The notes: generated by a model not told the origin, from the sequence alone. A DNA stretch of 64,000 nucleotides from Nocardioides sp. Root1257 (GCF_001425175.1 NZ_LMDV01000009.1:186001-250000); one strand, 5' to 3'. Counted from the stretch's first letter, positions 45,086-56,388 are shown. Program-made: numbers and translations.

Positions 45086-46045
45086 CTAGCTCCAGAGCGT
45101 CACGTGCACGGCCGGCTTGAACCGGCCGTGCGTGACACCGCGGCCGCGCAGCATCGCCTGGGTCGCGCGCGGGGTCGTGACGAAGCGGGCCATCTCCTCG
45201 GCGGCCGGCGTCGCGCGGTCGCCGGCCAGGATCGAGATGTTCCAGGTGCCCTGGCCCTGGAGGGCCCGGCCGGGCACCCGGGCGAGGGTGCCGGCGGCGA
45301 GGTCCTGGGCGACGGCGAACGCCACGGCCAGGCTGATCCCCCCGCCGCGCTTGGCCTCCTCGACCGCGGCCGCGTGGCTCTGGAAGATCTGCTGGCGGTC
45401 CTCGGGTACGCCGATCCGGTGCAGCATCCCGGGGATCACGCCCGAGTCGTCGGCGGCCGACGGGCCGAGCAGCCAGGTCTGGTCGCGCAGCAGCGCGGCG
45501 CCGGGCTGGCCGGTGCGGGTGAGCGGGTGGTCGGGCGCGACGACGCCGAGGATCTGGTAGTTCAGGAAGAGGGTGCTCGTCACTCCCGGGTCGCTCGTCG
45601 CCGGCCGCGGGCCGACCGTCGCGTCCACGGTCCGGGTGAGCAGCATCGACTCGAAGTCCCGGGCCCGGTGCACGCTGAGCTCGACGTCGAGGTCCTTGGC
45701 CCGGTCGGCGAAGATCCCGATCAGCCCGGGTGCGGCGTACTCCGCGAAGAGCGACGTCGTCGCCAGCCGCAGCATCCGTCGGCCGGCGCCCGCCTCGCGC
45801 ACCTCCAGCACGGTGCGGTCCTGGAGGCCGAGCAGCTCGACCGCCCGACTGGCCAGCCGCAGCCCACCGGGCGTGAACGCCAGACCGGACGACGTCCGGT
45901 TGAAGAGCTGGTCGCCGAGCTCCTTGCGCAGCTGGCCGACGTGCAGCGAGACCGCCGCCTCGGTGACGCCGATCTCCGCGGCGGCGGCCTTGACCGACCC
46001 GAGCCGGACCACGGACGCGAACGCACGCAGCTGGGTGGGGGTCAT
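45086..46045 (-). CDS. LysR family transcriptional regulator
   Basis: A 319-residue regulator. The N-terminal winged HTH (TPTQLRAFASVVRLGSVKAAAAEIGVTEAAVSLHVGQL) is followed by a type 2 periplasmic-binding-like effector domain (LRLATTSLFAEYAAPGLIGIF). It lies 9 bp after coxL2 on the same strand, so it is the last gene of the second CODH operon and probably regulates it or cox1. Relatives of this kind (CbbR/CoxR type) often control autotrophy and CODH genes. ATG at 46045. Confidence 0.88.
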   Translation of the reverse strand: MTPTQLRAFASVVRLGSVKAAAAEIGVTEAAVSLHVGQLRKELGDQLFNRTSSGLAFTPGGLRLASRAVELLGLQDRTVLEVREAGAGRRMLRLATTSLFAEYAAPGLIGIFADRAKDLDVELSVHRARDFESMLLTRTVDATVGPRPATSDPGVTSTLFLNYQILGVVAPDHPLTRTGQPGAALLRDQTWLLGPSAADDSGVIPGMLHRIGVPEDRQQIFQSHAAAVEEAKRGGGISLAVAFAVAQDLAAGTLARVPGRALQGQGTWNISILAGDRATPAAEEMARFVTTPRATQAMLRGRGVTHGRFKPAVHVTLWS

Positions 46046-46054
46046 ATGGAGACC

Positions 46055-48426
<2,372 letters not shown>

Positions 48427-48430
<4 letters not shown>

Positions 48431-48897
48431 TGCTTGCCCTCCGGGTGCGCGGCCGCCCACTGGATCGAGCGCACGATCGACGCATAGCCGGTGCACCGGC
48501 AGATCTGGCCGGAGATCGCCTCCCGGATCGTGTGCTCGTCCGGGTCGGGATCGCGGTCGAGCAGGGCCCGCGCCGACATCAGCATCCCGGAGGTGCAGAA
48601 GCCGCACTGCAGCCCGTGGCACTCCATGAATCCCTGCTGCACCGGGTCGAGGACGCCGTCGTACTCGAGGTCCTCGACGGTGCGTACGTCGTGACCGGCG
48701 GCCATCGCAGCGAGCACCGTGCAGGACTTGACCGGCTCGTCGTCGTACAGGACGACGCAGGTGCCGCAGTTGCTGGTGTCGCAGCCCCAGTGCGTGCCCG
48801 TGAGGCCGAGCTCGTCGCGCAGGAAGTGCACCAGCAGCAGCCGGGCCTCGACGTCGCGGGTGACCTGCTCGCCGTTGACGGTCAGCGTGATCTCCAT
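48427..48897 (-). CDS. coxS: Second CO dehydrogenase small [2Fe-2S] subunit
   Basis: A 156-residue iron-sulfur subunit with all eight cluster cysteines: Cys39, Cys44, Cys47, Cys59 and Cys98, Cys101, Cys133, Cys135 (CGFCTSGM, CRCTGYASI). It is about 18 residues shorter at the N-terminus than CoxS1. ATG 48897 overlaps the coxM2 stop. Confidence 0.93.
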
Positions 48898-49781
48898 CAG
48901 GCGGCGCCTTCCGCGCTGGCGCGCTCCCACGCGGTGCGGAGGGTACGGCGGGTCAGCTCGCCCGCGAGGTGGCGCTTGTAGTCGGCGGAGCCCCGGCTGT
49001 CGGTGACCGGGCGGCACTGGGCGGCGGCGATCGAGCCGGCCAGCTCCCACGCCTCCTCCGACGGCCTCCGCCCACGCAGCGCCTCCGACACCTCGGGGAT
49101 ACCGGTGGTGTTGGGACCCACCGCGGCGAGCCCGACCCGGGCGTCCGCGATCGCGTCGTGGTCGTCGAGCCAGATGGCTGCCCCGGCCGCCGTGACTGCC
49201 CAGTCCCCCGCCCTTCGGTCGACCTTGGCGTAGGCGCTGCTGCCGCGTGGCCGGACCGGGATGCGGACCTCGATGAGCATCTCGGCATGGCCGACGACGG
49301 TCTCGTAGGGCCCGACGTGGAAGTCGTCCATGGACACCAGCCGCTCGCCCCCGGTCCCGCGGATCACGCAGCTGGCGTCGAGGGTGGTGCACACCGACGA
49401 CAGGTCCTCGGACGGGTCGGCCTGGCAGAGCGCGCCGCCGAGCGTGCCCCGGTTGCGGACCGGCGGGTCGGCGATCACCCGCTCCGCGTCGCGGAAGATC
49501 GGGCAGACGGCCGCGAGCTCGTCGGACTCGAGCAGCTCGCGGTGCCGGGTCATCGCCCCGATCCGCACCTCGGTCGGGCCCACCCGGACGTAGCTGAGCT
49601 CGTCGTGCAGGTCGTTGATGTCGACGAGGTACTCGGGGTTGGCGAGCCGCAGCTTCATCATCGGCAGCAGGCTGTGCCCGCCGGCGATCAGGCGGGCCTC
49701 CTCGCCCAGGCGCTCGAGCAGGCCGATGGCGTGGTCGACGCTGGTCGCGCGCTCGTACTCGATCGGGGCCGGGACCTGCAC
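48897..49781 (-). CDS. coxM: Second CO dehydrogenase medium (FAD) subunit
   Basis: A 294-residue FAD subunit: LIAGGHSLLPMMKLRLANPEYLVDI, RGTLGGALCQADPSEDLSS and SRGSADYKRHLAGELTRRTL. GTG start at 49781, 9 bp after the TetR stop, so the two genes are probably co-transcribed. It is a paralogue of coxM at 43202-44077. Confidence 0.92.
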   Translation of the reverse strand: MQVPAPIEYERATSVDHAIGLLERLGEEARLIAGGHSLLPMMKLRLANPEYLVDINDLHDELSYVRVGPTEVRIGAMTRHRELLESDELAAVCPIFRDAERVIADPPVRNRGTLGGALCQADPSEDLSSVCTTLDASCVIRGTGGERLVSMDDFHVGPYETVVGHAEMLIEVRIPVRPRGSSAYAKVDRRAGDWAVTAAGAAIWLDDHDAIADARVGLAAVGPNTTGIPEVSEALRGRRPSEEAWELAGSIAAAQCRPVTDSRGSADYKRHLAGELTRRTLRTAWERASAEGAA

Positions 49782-49790
49782 GGCCCGATG

Positions 49791-50363
49791 CTACGAGCCC
49801 GCGCCGTCGGCCGCGCAGGGTTCGGCGGGGCCGAGCACCCGCGTCGACACCTCCACGAGCTGCTCGGCCAGCTCCGGCGCGCCCGGTCGCTCCGGGCCGT
49901 CCGGCGTCAGCAGCCAGGCCCGCACGACGCCGAGGAAGCCCGCAGCCGCGTAGCGGACCACGGTCGCTCCGGCCTGCGGCGCCTTCTCGGCGAGCCGCTC
50001 GGCGAACCAGGTCTCGACGGCATCCCGGGTCGCGACCAGGGCGGTCCGGCCCCCGAGGGTGCGCTGCCAGGCCCCGCGCTCGGCGTCGAGCTCGGCGAGG
50101 AAGGCGACGAGCAGCCGGTACGGCGCGTCCGGGCCGTCCGGCAGCTCCGCGCGCAGGCGCACGAAGCGGCGCTCGACGCTGGCGACCGCGACCTCGTCGA
50201 TGGTGGCGAAGTGCTGGTAGAAGGTCGGCCGGCTGACGCCCGCGGCCGCGCACAGCGCGGAGACCGAGATCGCGCCCGCGTCCTGGCAGCGCAGCAGGTC
50301 GCCGAGGGCGTCGGTCAGCTGCGTGCGACTGCGGGTCGCCCGCGGGTCTGCGGTATCTGCGAT
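49791..50363 (-). CDS. TetR family regulator with no canonical start codon
   Basis: The frame encodes about 190 residues with a clear TetR helix-turn-helix: LTDALGDLLRCQDAG, then VSALCAAAGVSRPTFYQHFATIDEVAV. No ATG, GTG or TTG lies between the in-frame upstream stop and this domain. GGAGGAGGGG is followed by GTC (50364-50366) and ATC (50361-50363), where a GTG or ATG is expected. Either a rare ATC start is used or a start codon was lost or misread. The first standard start (GTG, 50162) would remove the whole HTH. It probably controls cox2 and the divergent PAP2 gene via the palindrome at 50423-50438. Confidence 0.72.
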   Translation of the reverse strand: MADTADPRATRSRTQLTDALGDLLRCQDAGAISVSALCAAAGVSRPTFYQHFATIDEVAVASVERRFVRLRAELPDGPDAPYRLLVAFLAELDAERGAWQRTLGGRTALVATRDAVETWFAERLAEKAPQAGATVVRYAAAGFLGVVRAWLLTPDGPERPGAPELAEQLVEVSTRVLGPAEPCAADGAGS

Positions 50364-50422
50364 GACCTTCGCCCCTCCTCCGAGTCATACCCCGTGGGCG
50401 GCTCGTTGCCGCCCCTGCACTA

Positions 50423-50438
50423 TCTTACAGTTGTAAGA
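50423..50438. promoter_or_regulatory. TetR-type operator
   Basis: Perfect 7-bp arms TCTTACA and TGTAAGA around a 2-nt centre, between the divergent TetR and PAP2 genes. This is the expected place for TetR autorepression. Confidence 0.65.
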
Positions 50439-50462
50439 GATCTGGGAAGGACGGTCCGGACG

Positions 50463-51257
50463 ATGGCGGTGAGCACGGTCGCGCCCGCTGCGTCCCGTCG
50501 TACCGTCCGCCCGGCCGGACTGGTCGAGCTGGCCCAGGTCCTCGGCGCGTTCCTGGTCTACAACCTCGGCCGCCTGCTCGCGACCCAGGAGCTGGGCCGG
50601 TCCGACGCACACGCGCACGACGTCGTCCGGGTCGAGCGCTGGCTCCGGCTGCCGACCGAGGCCACCCTCCAGACCTGGGCCCTGGGTCACGACTGGCTGG
50701 TCGAGGCGGCCAACCGCTACTACGTGTCGGTCCACTTCCCGCTCACGATCGCCGTGCTGGTCTGGCTCTACCGCTACCGGCGCCCGACGTACCACTGGGC
50801 GAAGCGGGCACTGCTCGGCGCCACCGCCGTCGCCCTGGTCTTCACCGTGCTGCTCCCGGTGACGCCGCCGCGGCTGCTGACCTCGCTCGGCATGGTCGAC
50901 ACCGGGCACGCGGGCGGGATCTCGATCTACCAGGCGCCGGTGCTCGGCAGCATGTCCAACGAGTACGCCGCGATGCCGAGCCTGCACGTCGGCTGGGCAC
51001 TGCTGATCGCCGTCGTGCTGATCGCCGCGTGCCGGACCCGGTGGCGCTGGCTGTGGCTGCTGCACCCGCTCGCGACGCTCTTCGTCGTCGTCAGCACGGC
51101 CAACCACTACTGGCTCGACGGCATCGCCGGCGCTGCTCTGGTGCTCGGGGCGTTGTGGCTCACGCGCCCGGCCACTAGCGTCCGGGCATGCCGAACGTCG
51201 ACCGAGCCGCCCTCCTCGCCGGCTCCATCCGCCTCGCCTCGGGCGTCTCGTTCCTGA
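50463..51257 (+). CDS. PAP2-superfamily membrane phosphatase/phosphotransferase
   Basis: A 264-residue membrane protein with about six spans. It has the PAP2 signature blocks AAMPSLHVGWALL (Ser-x-x-His) and ANHYWLDGIAGAAL (His with downstream Asp), as in inositol-phosphotransferase-type PAP2_3 proteins. It acts on a lipid or polyprenyl phosphate, probably on the outer membrane face. The last 25 residues overlap the next gene by 70 nt and look non-conserved. ATG 50463. Expression is probably under the TetR operator upstream. Confidence 0.82.
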   Translation: MAVSTVAPAASRRTVRPAGLVELAQVLGAFLVYNLGRLLATQELGRSDAHAHDVVRVERWLRLPTEATLQTWALGHDWLVEAANRYYVSVHFPLTIAVLVWLYRYRRPTYHWAKRALLGATAVALVFTVLLPVTPPRLLTSLGMVDTGHAGGISIYQAPVLGSMSNEYAAMPSLHVGWALLIAVVLIAACRTRWRWLWLLHPLATLFVVVSTANHYWLDGIAGAALVLGALWLTRPATSVRACRTSTEPPSSPAPSASPRASRS

Positions 51258-51568
51258 TCTCGCCGATCAAGGCCAACCGCTTCTGGGGCGACCGCTCCGA
51301 GCCTGACCCGACCACGCGCCTGCTGCTGCGCTCGATGGGCTACCGCGACGCGCTCATCGGCGGCGCGCTCGTCGTGACCGCGATCCGTGGTCGCGACACC
51401 CGCCGCTGGTTCCTGGCCTCGGGGGGCGTCGACGCGTCCGACCTGCTCGGCGGGCTCGCCGTCCACGACCAGATGTCGGCGTCCCAGAAGGCGATCGGCC
51501 TCGGCGGTGCCGTGGTCGGCATCGGGGTCGGCCTCTGGGGTGCGGCTCGGCCCCGGCGTCAGCTGTAA
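51188..51568 (+). CDS. Small DUF4267-like membrane protein
   Basis: A 126-residue protein with three or four hydrophobic segments (AALLAGSIRLASGVSFLISP; DALIGGALVVTAI; IGLGGAVVGIGVGLWG). It resembles small DUF4267-type membrane proteins of unknown function. The ATG at 51188 lies inside the end of the PAP2 frame, so the two are translationally close. Its TAA stop falls in the left arm of the repeat that follows. Confidence 0.65.
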   Translation: MPNVDRAALLAGSIRLASGVSFLISPIKANRFWGDRSEPDPTTRLLLRSMGYRDALIGGALVVTAIRGRDTRRWFLASGGVDASDLLGGLAVHDQMSASQKAIGLGGAVVGIGVGLWGAARPRRQL

Positions 51569-51635
51569 CGCCGGGTTAGCCACTGTTCCCACCAGGTTGC
51601 AACACCCTGGGAAGAGCAGACAACCCGGCGTTACA
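51564..51635. repeat. 72-bp nested inverted repeat, possible bidirectional terminator
   Basis: Perfect 14-bp outer arms (TGTAACGCCGGGTT and AACCCGGCGTTACA) enclose an inner pair TTCCCA/TGGGAA around GTTGCAAC. It lies between two convergent genes. There is no T-run, so it may be a factor-assisted terminator or a small repeat element. Confidence 0.6.
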
Positions 51636-51650
51636 AGCGGTACGGCGGGT

Positions 51651-53483
51651 TCAGGCCTCGGCGTCGAGGGCGGCGGCGACCCGGCGGTGCGCCTCCCAGA
51701 TCTCCTCGGGGACGCGGTCGAAGCCCTTGAGGTGCGCCTCGCGGAAGCCCATCTCCTGGCGCCACCGCTCGTTGTCGATCGACAGGACGATCTCGAGGTC
51801 CTCGGGGGTGATCTCGACGCCCTCGAGCTCGAGCTCCTCGACGGTCGGGAGCACACCCACCGGGGTCTGGCGGCCCTTGACGTCGCCGTCCTTGAACCGC
51901 ACGAGCCACAGCAGCGCCCGCAGGTTGTCGCGGTAGCCGGGCCAGCGGAAGTGGCCGTCGTCGCCGCGCTGGAACCAGTTGACGTGCGCGAAGATCGGCT
52001 GCTCGGTGGCCGAGCCGATGATCTTCAGCCAGTGCGCGGCGTAGTCGCCCTCGCCGTACGCCATGAAGGGCCGCATCGACATCGGGTCGTAGCGCAGCTG
52101 GCCGTCGACGCCCTCGGCGGCGAACGTCGCCTCCGCGCCGAGCGTCAGGCCGTCGTAGACGCCCTCGGCGAGGTCGGTGATCGCGCGGACCAGCGGCTCG
52201 CGGTCGCTGGTGCGGCCGCCGAAGATGATCGCGTCGATCGGGACGCCGGCGGGCGCCTGGAAGTCACCGGCGACGTTGGGCACGTTGGCCAGCGTCGTCG
52301 TGAAGCGGCTGTTGGGGTGCGCCCACGGCGACGTGTCGTCGGCGGCGCGCTCCGAGATCAGCTCGCCCTTCCAGTCCTGCCAGTCGGTGACGTCCTCGGG
52401 CGGGTTCTTCGTCATGCCCTCCCACCAGACCTCCTGGGTCCGGGGGTTGTAGGCGACGTTGGTGAAGATGACCCCGGTGCCCTCGCGGATCGACTCGAGA
52501 GCGCCCGGGTTGGTCTTCTCGTTGGTGTCCTTGGCGACGCCGAAGACACCGAACTCCGGGTTCATCCCGTAGACGCGGCCGTCGTCGCCGACCCACAGCC
52601 AGGCGATGTCGTCGCCGTAGAACTCCACGTGGTAGCGGTCGCCGAGCGCGTCCGGCGCCAGCGTCATCGCGAGGTTGGTCTTGCCCGACGCGCTCGGGAA
52701 GCCGCCGCAGATGTGCCAGCGCTGGCCGGTCTCCTTGTCGGTGATGCCGAGCAGCATGAACTGCTCCGCCAGGAAGACGCCCGACGCGCGACCGTCGTAG
52801 CAGGCCTGTCGCAGGCCGTGCGCGATCTTGCCGAGCAGCGCGTTGCCGCCGTACGACGAGCCAAAGTGCAGGATCGTCCGTTCGTCGGCGACGGTCGCGA
52901 AGTAGCGCTGGTCATCGGGGGTGCCCTGGCCGAGGTTCTCCAGGTCGCCGGTGACGTGCACCGCGCGCACGAAGCTGTCGGGGTCCTCGAGGTCGTTGAC
53001 GTACGACGCGGCCACGCGCGACATCCGGATCATGTGCAGCACGACCGGGCGGCTGTCGGTGAGCTCGACGCCCGCGGCGTACGCCTCGAGCGGAGATCCC
53101 GGGGGCGCCATCAGGTAGGGGATGACGTACATCGTCTTGCCGGCGGACGCACCGGTCATCCGCTCGGTGAGCAGCTCGGTCATCTCGGCCGCGGGCTTCC
53201 AGTTGTTGTAGACGCCCCGGTCGTCCTCCTTGCTGGTCGCGACGACGGTGCGCTCCTCGGAGCGGGCGGTGTCCTTGTGGTAGCTGCGCGAGTAGTAGCG
53301 GCCCTCGCCGGCGGGCAGCAGCTCGCCCGCGTCGACGGCCTCCTGGAGCAGGCGCGCGTCGTCGGCGGCGCTGACGACCTCGACCCGGTCGGGTCGGGTG
53401 ATCGCGGCCCAGTGGGCCACGTACTCCCGCACGCGAGGGTTGGTGAGCCCTGCCTCGTCCAGCGCGCTGTTCACGTCGACCAT
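51651..53483 (-). CDS. pckG: Phosphoenolpyruvate carboxykinase (GTP)
   Basis: A 610-residue GTP-type PEPCK, which converts oxaloacetate and GTP to PEP, CO2 and GDP at the start of gluconeogenesis. Visible are HFGSSYGGNALLGKI, the kinase-1a loop GGFPSASGKTNLAM and WVGDDGRVYGMNPE. The P-loop Cys found in most GTP PEPCKs (FPSACGKTN) is Ser266 here. That Cys is reactive but not absolutely essential in studied enzymes, so activity is still expected. ATG 53483 gives the normal family length; an upstream ATG at 53591 would add 36 unrelated residues. Confidence 0.93.
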   Translation of the reverse strand: MVDVNSALDEAGLTNPRVREYVAHWAAITRPDRVEVVSAADDARLLQEAVDAGELLPAGEGRYYSRSYHKDTARSEERTVVATSKEDDRGVYNNWKPAAEMTELLTERMTGASAGKTMYVIPYLMAPPGSPLEAYAAGVELTDSRPVVLHMIRMSRVAASYVNDLEDPDSFVRAVHVTGDLENLGQGTPDDQRYFATVADERTILHFGSSYGGNALLGKIAHGLRQACYDGRASGVFLAEQFMLLGITDKETGQRWHICGGFPSASGKTNLAMTLAPDALGDRYHVEFYGDDIAWLWVGDDGRVYGMNPEFGVFGVAKDTNEKTNPGALESIREGTGVIFTNVAYNPRTQEVWWEGMTKNPPEDVTDWQDWKGELISERAADDTSPWAHPNSRFTTTLANVPNVAGDFQAPAGVPIDAIIFGGRTSDREPLVRAITDLAEGVYDGLTLGAEATFAAEGVDGQLRYDPMSMRPFMAYGEGDYAAHWLKIIGSATEQPIFAHVNWFQRGDDGHFRWPGYRDNLRALLWLVRFKDGDVKGRQTPVGVLPTVEELELEGVEITPEDLEIVLSIDNERWRQEMGFREAHLKGFDRVPEEIWEAHRRVAAALDAEA

Positions 53484-53649
53484 GTTCGTCGCAAGCCTCT
53501 CGATCCGTCCGGCGGTGCTGGGCACGGTACCCACAATTCGAGGAACCGTAGCCGTCGGGTAGGGCCGAAGTGCCCAGATCCCAATGCACACTGTGCTTTC
53601 GTCTTCGGAGGGCTTAAGTACCGGGGTCCGGAACGGGTCTTCGCGGGGC

Positions 53650-54816
53650 TCAGCGACGGGCGGTCGGCGAGCTCGCGGCGAGGGCCACGGCGATCGCTCC
53701 CATCAGCTCGGCGCGTACGCCGAGCTCGCCCCGCACGACGTCCGCGGCGGCCGCGGAGTTGGGCTGCGCGTGGCGGTCGAGCGACTCCCGGATGCCCGCG
53801 ATCGTGGCGCTGGCGGAGCCGATGTCACCACCCATCACGATCCGCTCGGGGTTGAGCATCGTGCAGAGGTCGGCGAGGACGCGCCCGATCCGTCGGCCCG
53901 CATCGCTCAGCGCGCGGTTGACCCCGGCATCGCCCTCCTCCGCCAGGACCAGGACCCGCTCGAGGGTGAGCGGCTGGTCGTGGGCGGCCTGGAGCAGCTC
54001 GAGCATCTTGGGGATCGACACCTCGGTCTCGAGGCAGCCGCGGCTGCCGCAGCGACACATGATCCCCTTCTCGTCGACCTGGACGTGGCCGAGCTCGCCG
54101 GCCTCGCCCGTCGAGCCACCGACGAGGCGGCCGTCGACGATCACGCCGGCACCGATCCCGGTCGAGGCCTTCACGTAGATCACGTCCCTGCGTCCCCGGG
54201 CGGCGCCGTACGCCAGCTCGCCGCGGGCGCCCATGTGCGCGTCGTTGTCGACGACGGCGGTGAAGCCGGTCCGCTCGGCCAGCGCGTGGACCGGGCGGGC
54301 TCCGCGCCAGTAGGGGAGGATCCCGGAGGTCATCCGGCCGTCGCGGTCCACGGGCCCGGGGACCCCCATCGCGACGGCGCGCACGTGCTCGCGGGCGCTG
54401 CCGTTCTCGGCGAGCAGCTCGTCGATGAGTGCCGCGACCCGGTCGATGGTCGCGTCCGGCGAGTCGTCCACGTCGAGCGCGAACGAGCGCTCCAGCGCGA
54501 TGCTCGAGTCGGGCCGGGCCAGGGCGGCGCGGACGTGCCGGTGCCCGAGGTCGACCCCGACCACGATCCCGGTGCCGCCGGAGAGCTCGAGCAGCGTCGG
54601 CGGCCGACCGCCGCGGCCGTTCAGCGGCGTGCCCCGGCCCTCGCGCTCCTGGAGGAGGTGGTCGTCGATCAGCTGCGCGACCAGGTTGGAGACGGTCGAG
54701 CGGGAGAGGCCGGTGTGCCGCATCAGGTCGGCCCGGGAGAGCGGCCCGTTGGTCTCCAGGACCCGGACCAGCTGGTCGCGGTTGGCGGCGCGCAGCTCAC
54801 CCAGGGACCCGGTCAT
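53650..54816 (-). CDS. ROK family transcriptional regulator
   Basis: A 388-residue sugar-responsive regulator. N-terminal winged HTH: NGPLSRADLMRHTGLSRSTVSNLVAQLI. The ROK domain has an ATP-binding-type VVGVDLGHRHVRAAL, VDNDAHMGARGELAYGAARG, and the zinc motif CRCGSRGCLE. It is divergent from the ABC transporter operon and probably its repressor. ATG 54816. Confidence 0.92.
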   Translation of the reverse strand: MTGSLGELRAANRDQLVRVLETNGPLSRADLMRHTGLSRSTVSNLVAQLIDDHLLQEREGRGTPLNGRGGRPPTLLELSGGTGIVVGVDLGHRHVRAALARPDSSIALERSFALDVDDSPDATIDRVAALIDELLAENGSAREHVRAVAMGVPGPVDRDGRMTSGILPYWRGARPVHALAERTGFTAVVDNDAHMGARGELAYGAARGRRDVIYVKASTGIGAGVIVDGRLVGGSTGEAGELGHVQVDEKGIMCRCGSRGCLETEVSIPKMLELLQAAHDQPLTLERVLVLAEEGDAGVNRALSDAGRRIGRVLADLCTMLNPERIVMGGDIGSASATIAGIRESLDRHAQPNSAAAADVVRGELGVRAELMGAIAVALAASSPTARR

Positions 54817-54856
54817 GGCCAGAGAGTAGCCAACACCGCCACGTTCTGGTTACTCC

Positions 54857-54885
54857 ACAATCAAAACTAATTACTGCTCGATTGT
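54857..54885. promoter_or_regulatory. Possible ROK operator
   Basis: Inverted hexamers ACAATC and GATTGT, 17 bp apart, in an unusually AT-rich stretch between the ROK and solute-binding-protein genes and just upstream of the rightward promoter. Confidence 0.4.
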
Positions 54886-54899
54886 TGCTGTTTTATGTC

Positions 54900-54929
54900 T
54901 TGACGCGGACTAACTGACGCTCCTACGTT
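54900..54929 (+). promoter_or_regulatory. Candidate promoter of the sugar ABC operon
   Basis: TTGACG (54900-54905) and TACGTT (54924-54929) with an 18-bp spacer, leaving a leader of about 95 nt before the first gene. Confidence 0.5.
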
Positions 54930-55032
54930 GCCAACGCGACCGCCACTCGGCAACAGTTTTGCTTTACGTGCGCGCTCGTGTCCGTGTCCGCGGCGAGGGC
55001 TGGACCTCAGCGGACCTAGCAATGGAGGAACG

Positions 55033-56319
55033 ATGACACGCACACGACGCGCGCTCGGCGCGCTGGTGGCGACCGGCGCCATGCTGGCGTTGGCCGCCTG
55101 TGGTGGAAGCAGCAGTGACGACGGCTCGTCCGCGAAGGGCGGCGGCGAGGTCGAGGTCTTCACCTGGTGGGCCGAGGGCAGCGAGAAGGCCGGCCTGGAC
55201 GCGCTGGTCAAGGTCTTCGACCAGCAGAACCCGGGGGTCAAGTTCGTCAACGGAGCCGTCGCCGGTGGTGCGGGCAGCGACGCGAAGGCCGTCCTCGCCT
55301 CGCGCCTGCAGACCAACGACCCGCCCGGGACCTTCCAGGCGCACGCCGGTGCCGAGCTCACCGACTACATCAACAACGGGCAGATCGAGGACCTGTCCGA
55401 CCTGTACGAGAAGAACGGCTGGAACGACCAGTTCCCGCAGTCCCTGCTCGACCGCCTGACGGTCGACGGCAAGATCTACTCGGTCCCGTCCAACATCCAC
55501 CGGGCCAACCTGGTGTGGGCCAACCCGGCCGTCCTCCAGGACGCCGGGGTCGACCCGGCCGCGACGTACGACTCGATGGACGCCTGGATCGCGGACCTGA
55601 AGAAGATCAAGGCCGCCGGCAAGATCCCGCTCTCCATCGCGACCGACTGGACGCAGGTCAACCTCCTGGAGACCGTGCTGCTCTCCGACCTCGGCGTCGA
55701 CGGCTACAACGGCCTGTGGGACGGCTCGACCGACTGGGCCGGGTCCGACGTCACCGACGCTCTGGACGACTACAAGACCCTGCTCGACATGACCAACGAG
55801 GACCGGCAGTCGCTCGACTGGCCGGACGCCACCCAGCTCGTGATCGACGGCGACGCCGCGTTCAACGTGATGGGTGACTGGGCGGTCGCCGCGTTCGAGG
55901 GCCAGGACAAGGAGTTCAACAAGGACTTCCTCGCCTACCCCGTGCCCGGCACCGACGGGGTCTTCGACTTCCTCGCGGACTCCTTCACGATGCCGGTCGG
56001 CGCCCCCGACCCGGCCACCACCGAGGACTGGCTCAACACGGTCGCCAGCCCGGAGGGCCAGGAGGCGTTCAACAAGGCGAAGGGCTCGATCCCGGCCAAC
56101 ACCGAGGCGGACACCTCCGACTTCGGCGCCTACCAGCAGACCGCGATCGAGTCGTACGCCCAGGACGACATCGTCTCGTCCCTGGCGCACGGCGCGGCGG
56201 CGCCGATCACCTGGCTGACGGACATCACGGCCGCGGTCGCGAAGTTCGGCTCGACCGGCGACGTCGACGGCTTCCAGTCGGACCTGGCCGACGCTGCCGA
56301 CAAGAACGCCGCCGGCTGA
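55033..56319 (+). CDS. Sugar ABC transporter solute-binding lipoprotein
   Basis: A 428-residue extracellular binding protein (family 1). The lipobox LALAACGG gives lipidated Cys23. The mature part opens with EVEVFTWWAEGSEKAGLDALVKVF, typical of carbohydrate-binding proteins, and carries YSVPSNIHRANLVWAN and DAAFNVMGDWAVAAFEGQ. It delivers a sugar to the two permeases encoded next. ATG 55033 follows GGAGG. No ATPase gene is in the operon, so a shared MsiK-type ATPase is likely. Confidence 0.92.
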   Translation: MTRTRRALGALVATGAMLALAACGGSSSDDGSSAKGGGEVEVFTWWAEGSEKAGLDALVKVFDQQNPGVKFVNGAVAGGAGSDAKAVLASRLQTNDPPGTFQAHAGAELTDYINNGQIEDLSDLYEKNGWNDQFPQSLLDRLTVDGKIYSVPSNIHRANLVWANPAVLQDAGVDPAATYDSMDAWIADLKKIKAAGKIPLSIATDWTQVNLLETVLLSDLGVDGYNGLWDGSTDWAGSDVTDALDDYKTLLDMTNEDRQSLDWPDATQLVIDGDAAFNVMGDWAVAAFEGQDKEFNKDFLAYPVPGTDGVFDFLADSFTMPVGAPDPATTEDWLNTVASPEGQEAFNKAKGSIPANTEADTSDFGAYQQTAIESYAQDDIVSSLAHGAAAPITWLTDITAAVAKFGSTGDVDGFQSDLADAADKNAAG

Positions 56320-56342
56320 TCCGTCGCAGCCGGTAGCACCCC

Positions 56343-56388
56343 CTGCGCCGGCCCGGTCCCACCCTCGACCGGGACCGGGCCGGCGCAG
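56343..56388 (+). terminator. Strong intercistronic hairpin
   Basis: Perfect 18-bp GC-rich stem with a 10-nt loop, without a T-run, between the binding-protein and first permease genes. Such hairpins commonly protect or attenuate mRNA so that binding protein exceeds permease. Confidence 0.6.

Noticed and set aside
50463..51257. Treating the last 25 PAP2 residues as functional
   Set aside because: They overlap the next gene and are Ser/Pro/Arg-rich in a way expected from the other frame; retained only because the stop is there.
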